From Planctomycetota bacterium (GTDB taxonomy: Bacteria > Planctomycetota > MHYJ01 > JACQXL01), in assembly GCA_016208805.1 (NCBI GenBank), contig JACQXL010000084.1, positions 5,411 to 18,957 on the forward strand: a stretch of DNA of 13,547 bases, read 5' to 3'. The notes below the pieces were generated by a model that saw only the letters and a list, made by a program, of their open reading frames with translations, was not told the origin of the DNA and did no database searches. How positions within the stretch are numbered: the stretch's first letter is position 1; each line of letters opens with the position of its first letter. This document shows positions 13,428 through 13,547 of this stretch, piece by piece. Both the position numbers and the translations under genes were made by a program.

Positions 13428-13547
13428 ATGATTTTTAGCATCTCAGCCGGCAAAGTGGAGTTAGCAAAAAAGCGTTCTCGCCATAAAGTTCGTCTTAAAC
13501 AAGCCAACATATCCACAAAACAGGCATGGTCTTTTTGAGCATACCAC
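13391..13547 (-). mobile_element. Transposase C-terminus (partial; runs off the window)
   Basis: The minus strand from 13546 reads 51 residues starting WYAQKDHACFVDMLACLRRT and ending QPLIEALARAS, then TGA at 13393-13391. The W-x-x-K-x-x-x-x-F-x-D-M-L-x-x-L-R-R-x-L-W pattern is one I know from C-termini of DDE transposases in environmental bacteria; I cannot assign the IS family. The insertion-sequence end should lie a little beyond the stop, near 13365-13390, where the plus-strand gene loses its family-like sequence. Catalytic residues lie outside the window. Confidence 0.6.

Overview
The window (about 13.5 kb, moderate GC) looks like a contig piece from an uncultured, free-living, Gram-negative-type bacterium. 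TPR proteins, a DUF3857/transglutaminase-like protein and a 3-keto-disaccharide-hydrolase (DUF1080) domain together suggest Planctomycetota or a relative. That placement is inference; there is no rRNA or marker phylogeny here.

Layout. Bases 1-3131 (+) hold the 3' part of a large TPR + DUF3857 + degenerate transglutaminase protein. A nested palindromic repeat follows, then a 16-cysteine polyferredoxin (3337-3873). Bases 4029-7092 (+) are a tight three-gene unit with 23-base and 1-base overlaps: a secreted TPR protein, a secreted TPR-DUF1080 fusion, and a polytopic membrane protein whose frame breaks near 6867. This unit converges on a minus-strand block, in transcription order alaS (11884-9191), thiS, thiG, yjbQ, and a stand-alone GGQ release-factor-like gene (ending at 7144). 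Bases 11885-12411 carry repeats but no gene. Two plus-strand genes of unknown function follow. The second appears to be cut off by an insertion sequence whose transposase C-terminus runs off the window on the minus strand.

Function. The alaS-thiS-thiG-yjbQ-release-factor block joins tRNA charging, the thiazole branch of thiamin synthesis and probable ribosome rescue. YjbQ beside ThiG/ThiS is notable because the YjbQ family has reported thiamin-phosphate-synthase side activity. The 4029-7092 unit looks like an envelope module of unknown role.

The most unusual aspect is the density of short palindromic repeats. At least three families are present: (a) CCACRGATTA/CACGAAG-type words that abut stop codons in most gaps; (b) GTCATTCC...GGAATGAC double hairpins nested inside other inverted repeats; (c) a GGGCTG...CAGCCC palindrome that exists with and without an inner CCCCCGATG hairpin. 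Members or look-alikes also lie inside reading frames: in the first CDS, as the C-terminal tail of the ferredoxin, and as an apparent in-frame insert of about 16 residues in AlaS. This resembles the palindromic elements known in Rickettsia proteins. It is my best candidate for an undescribed system in this window.
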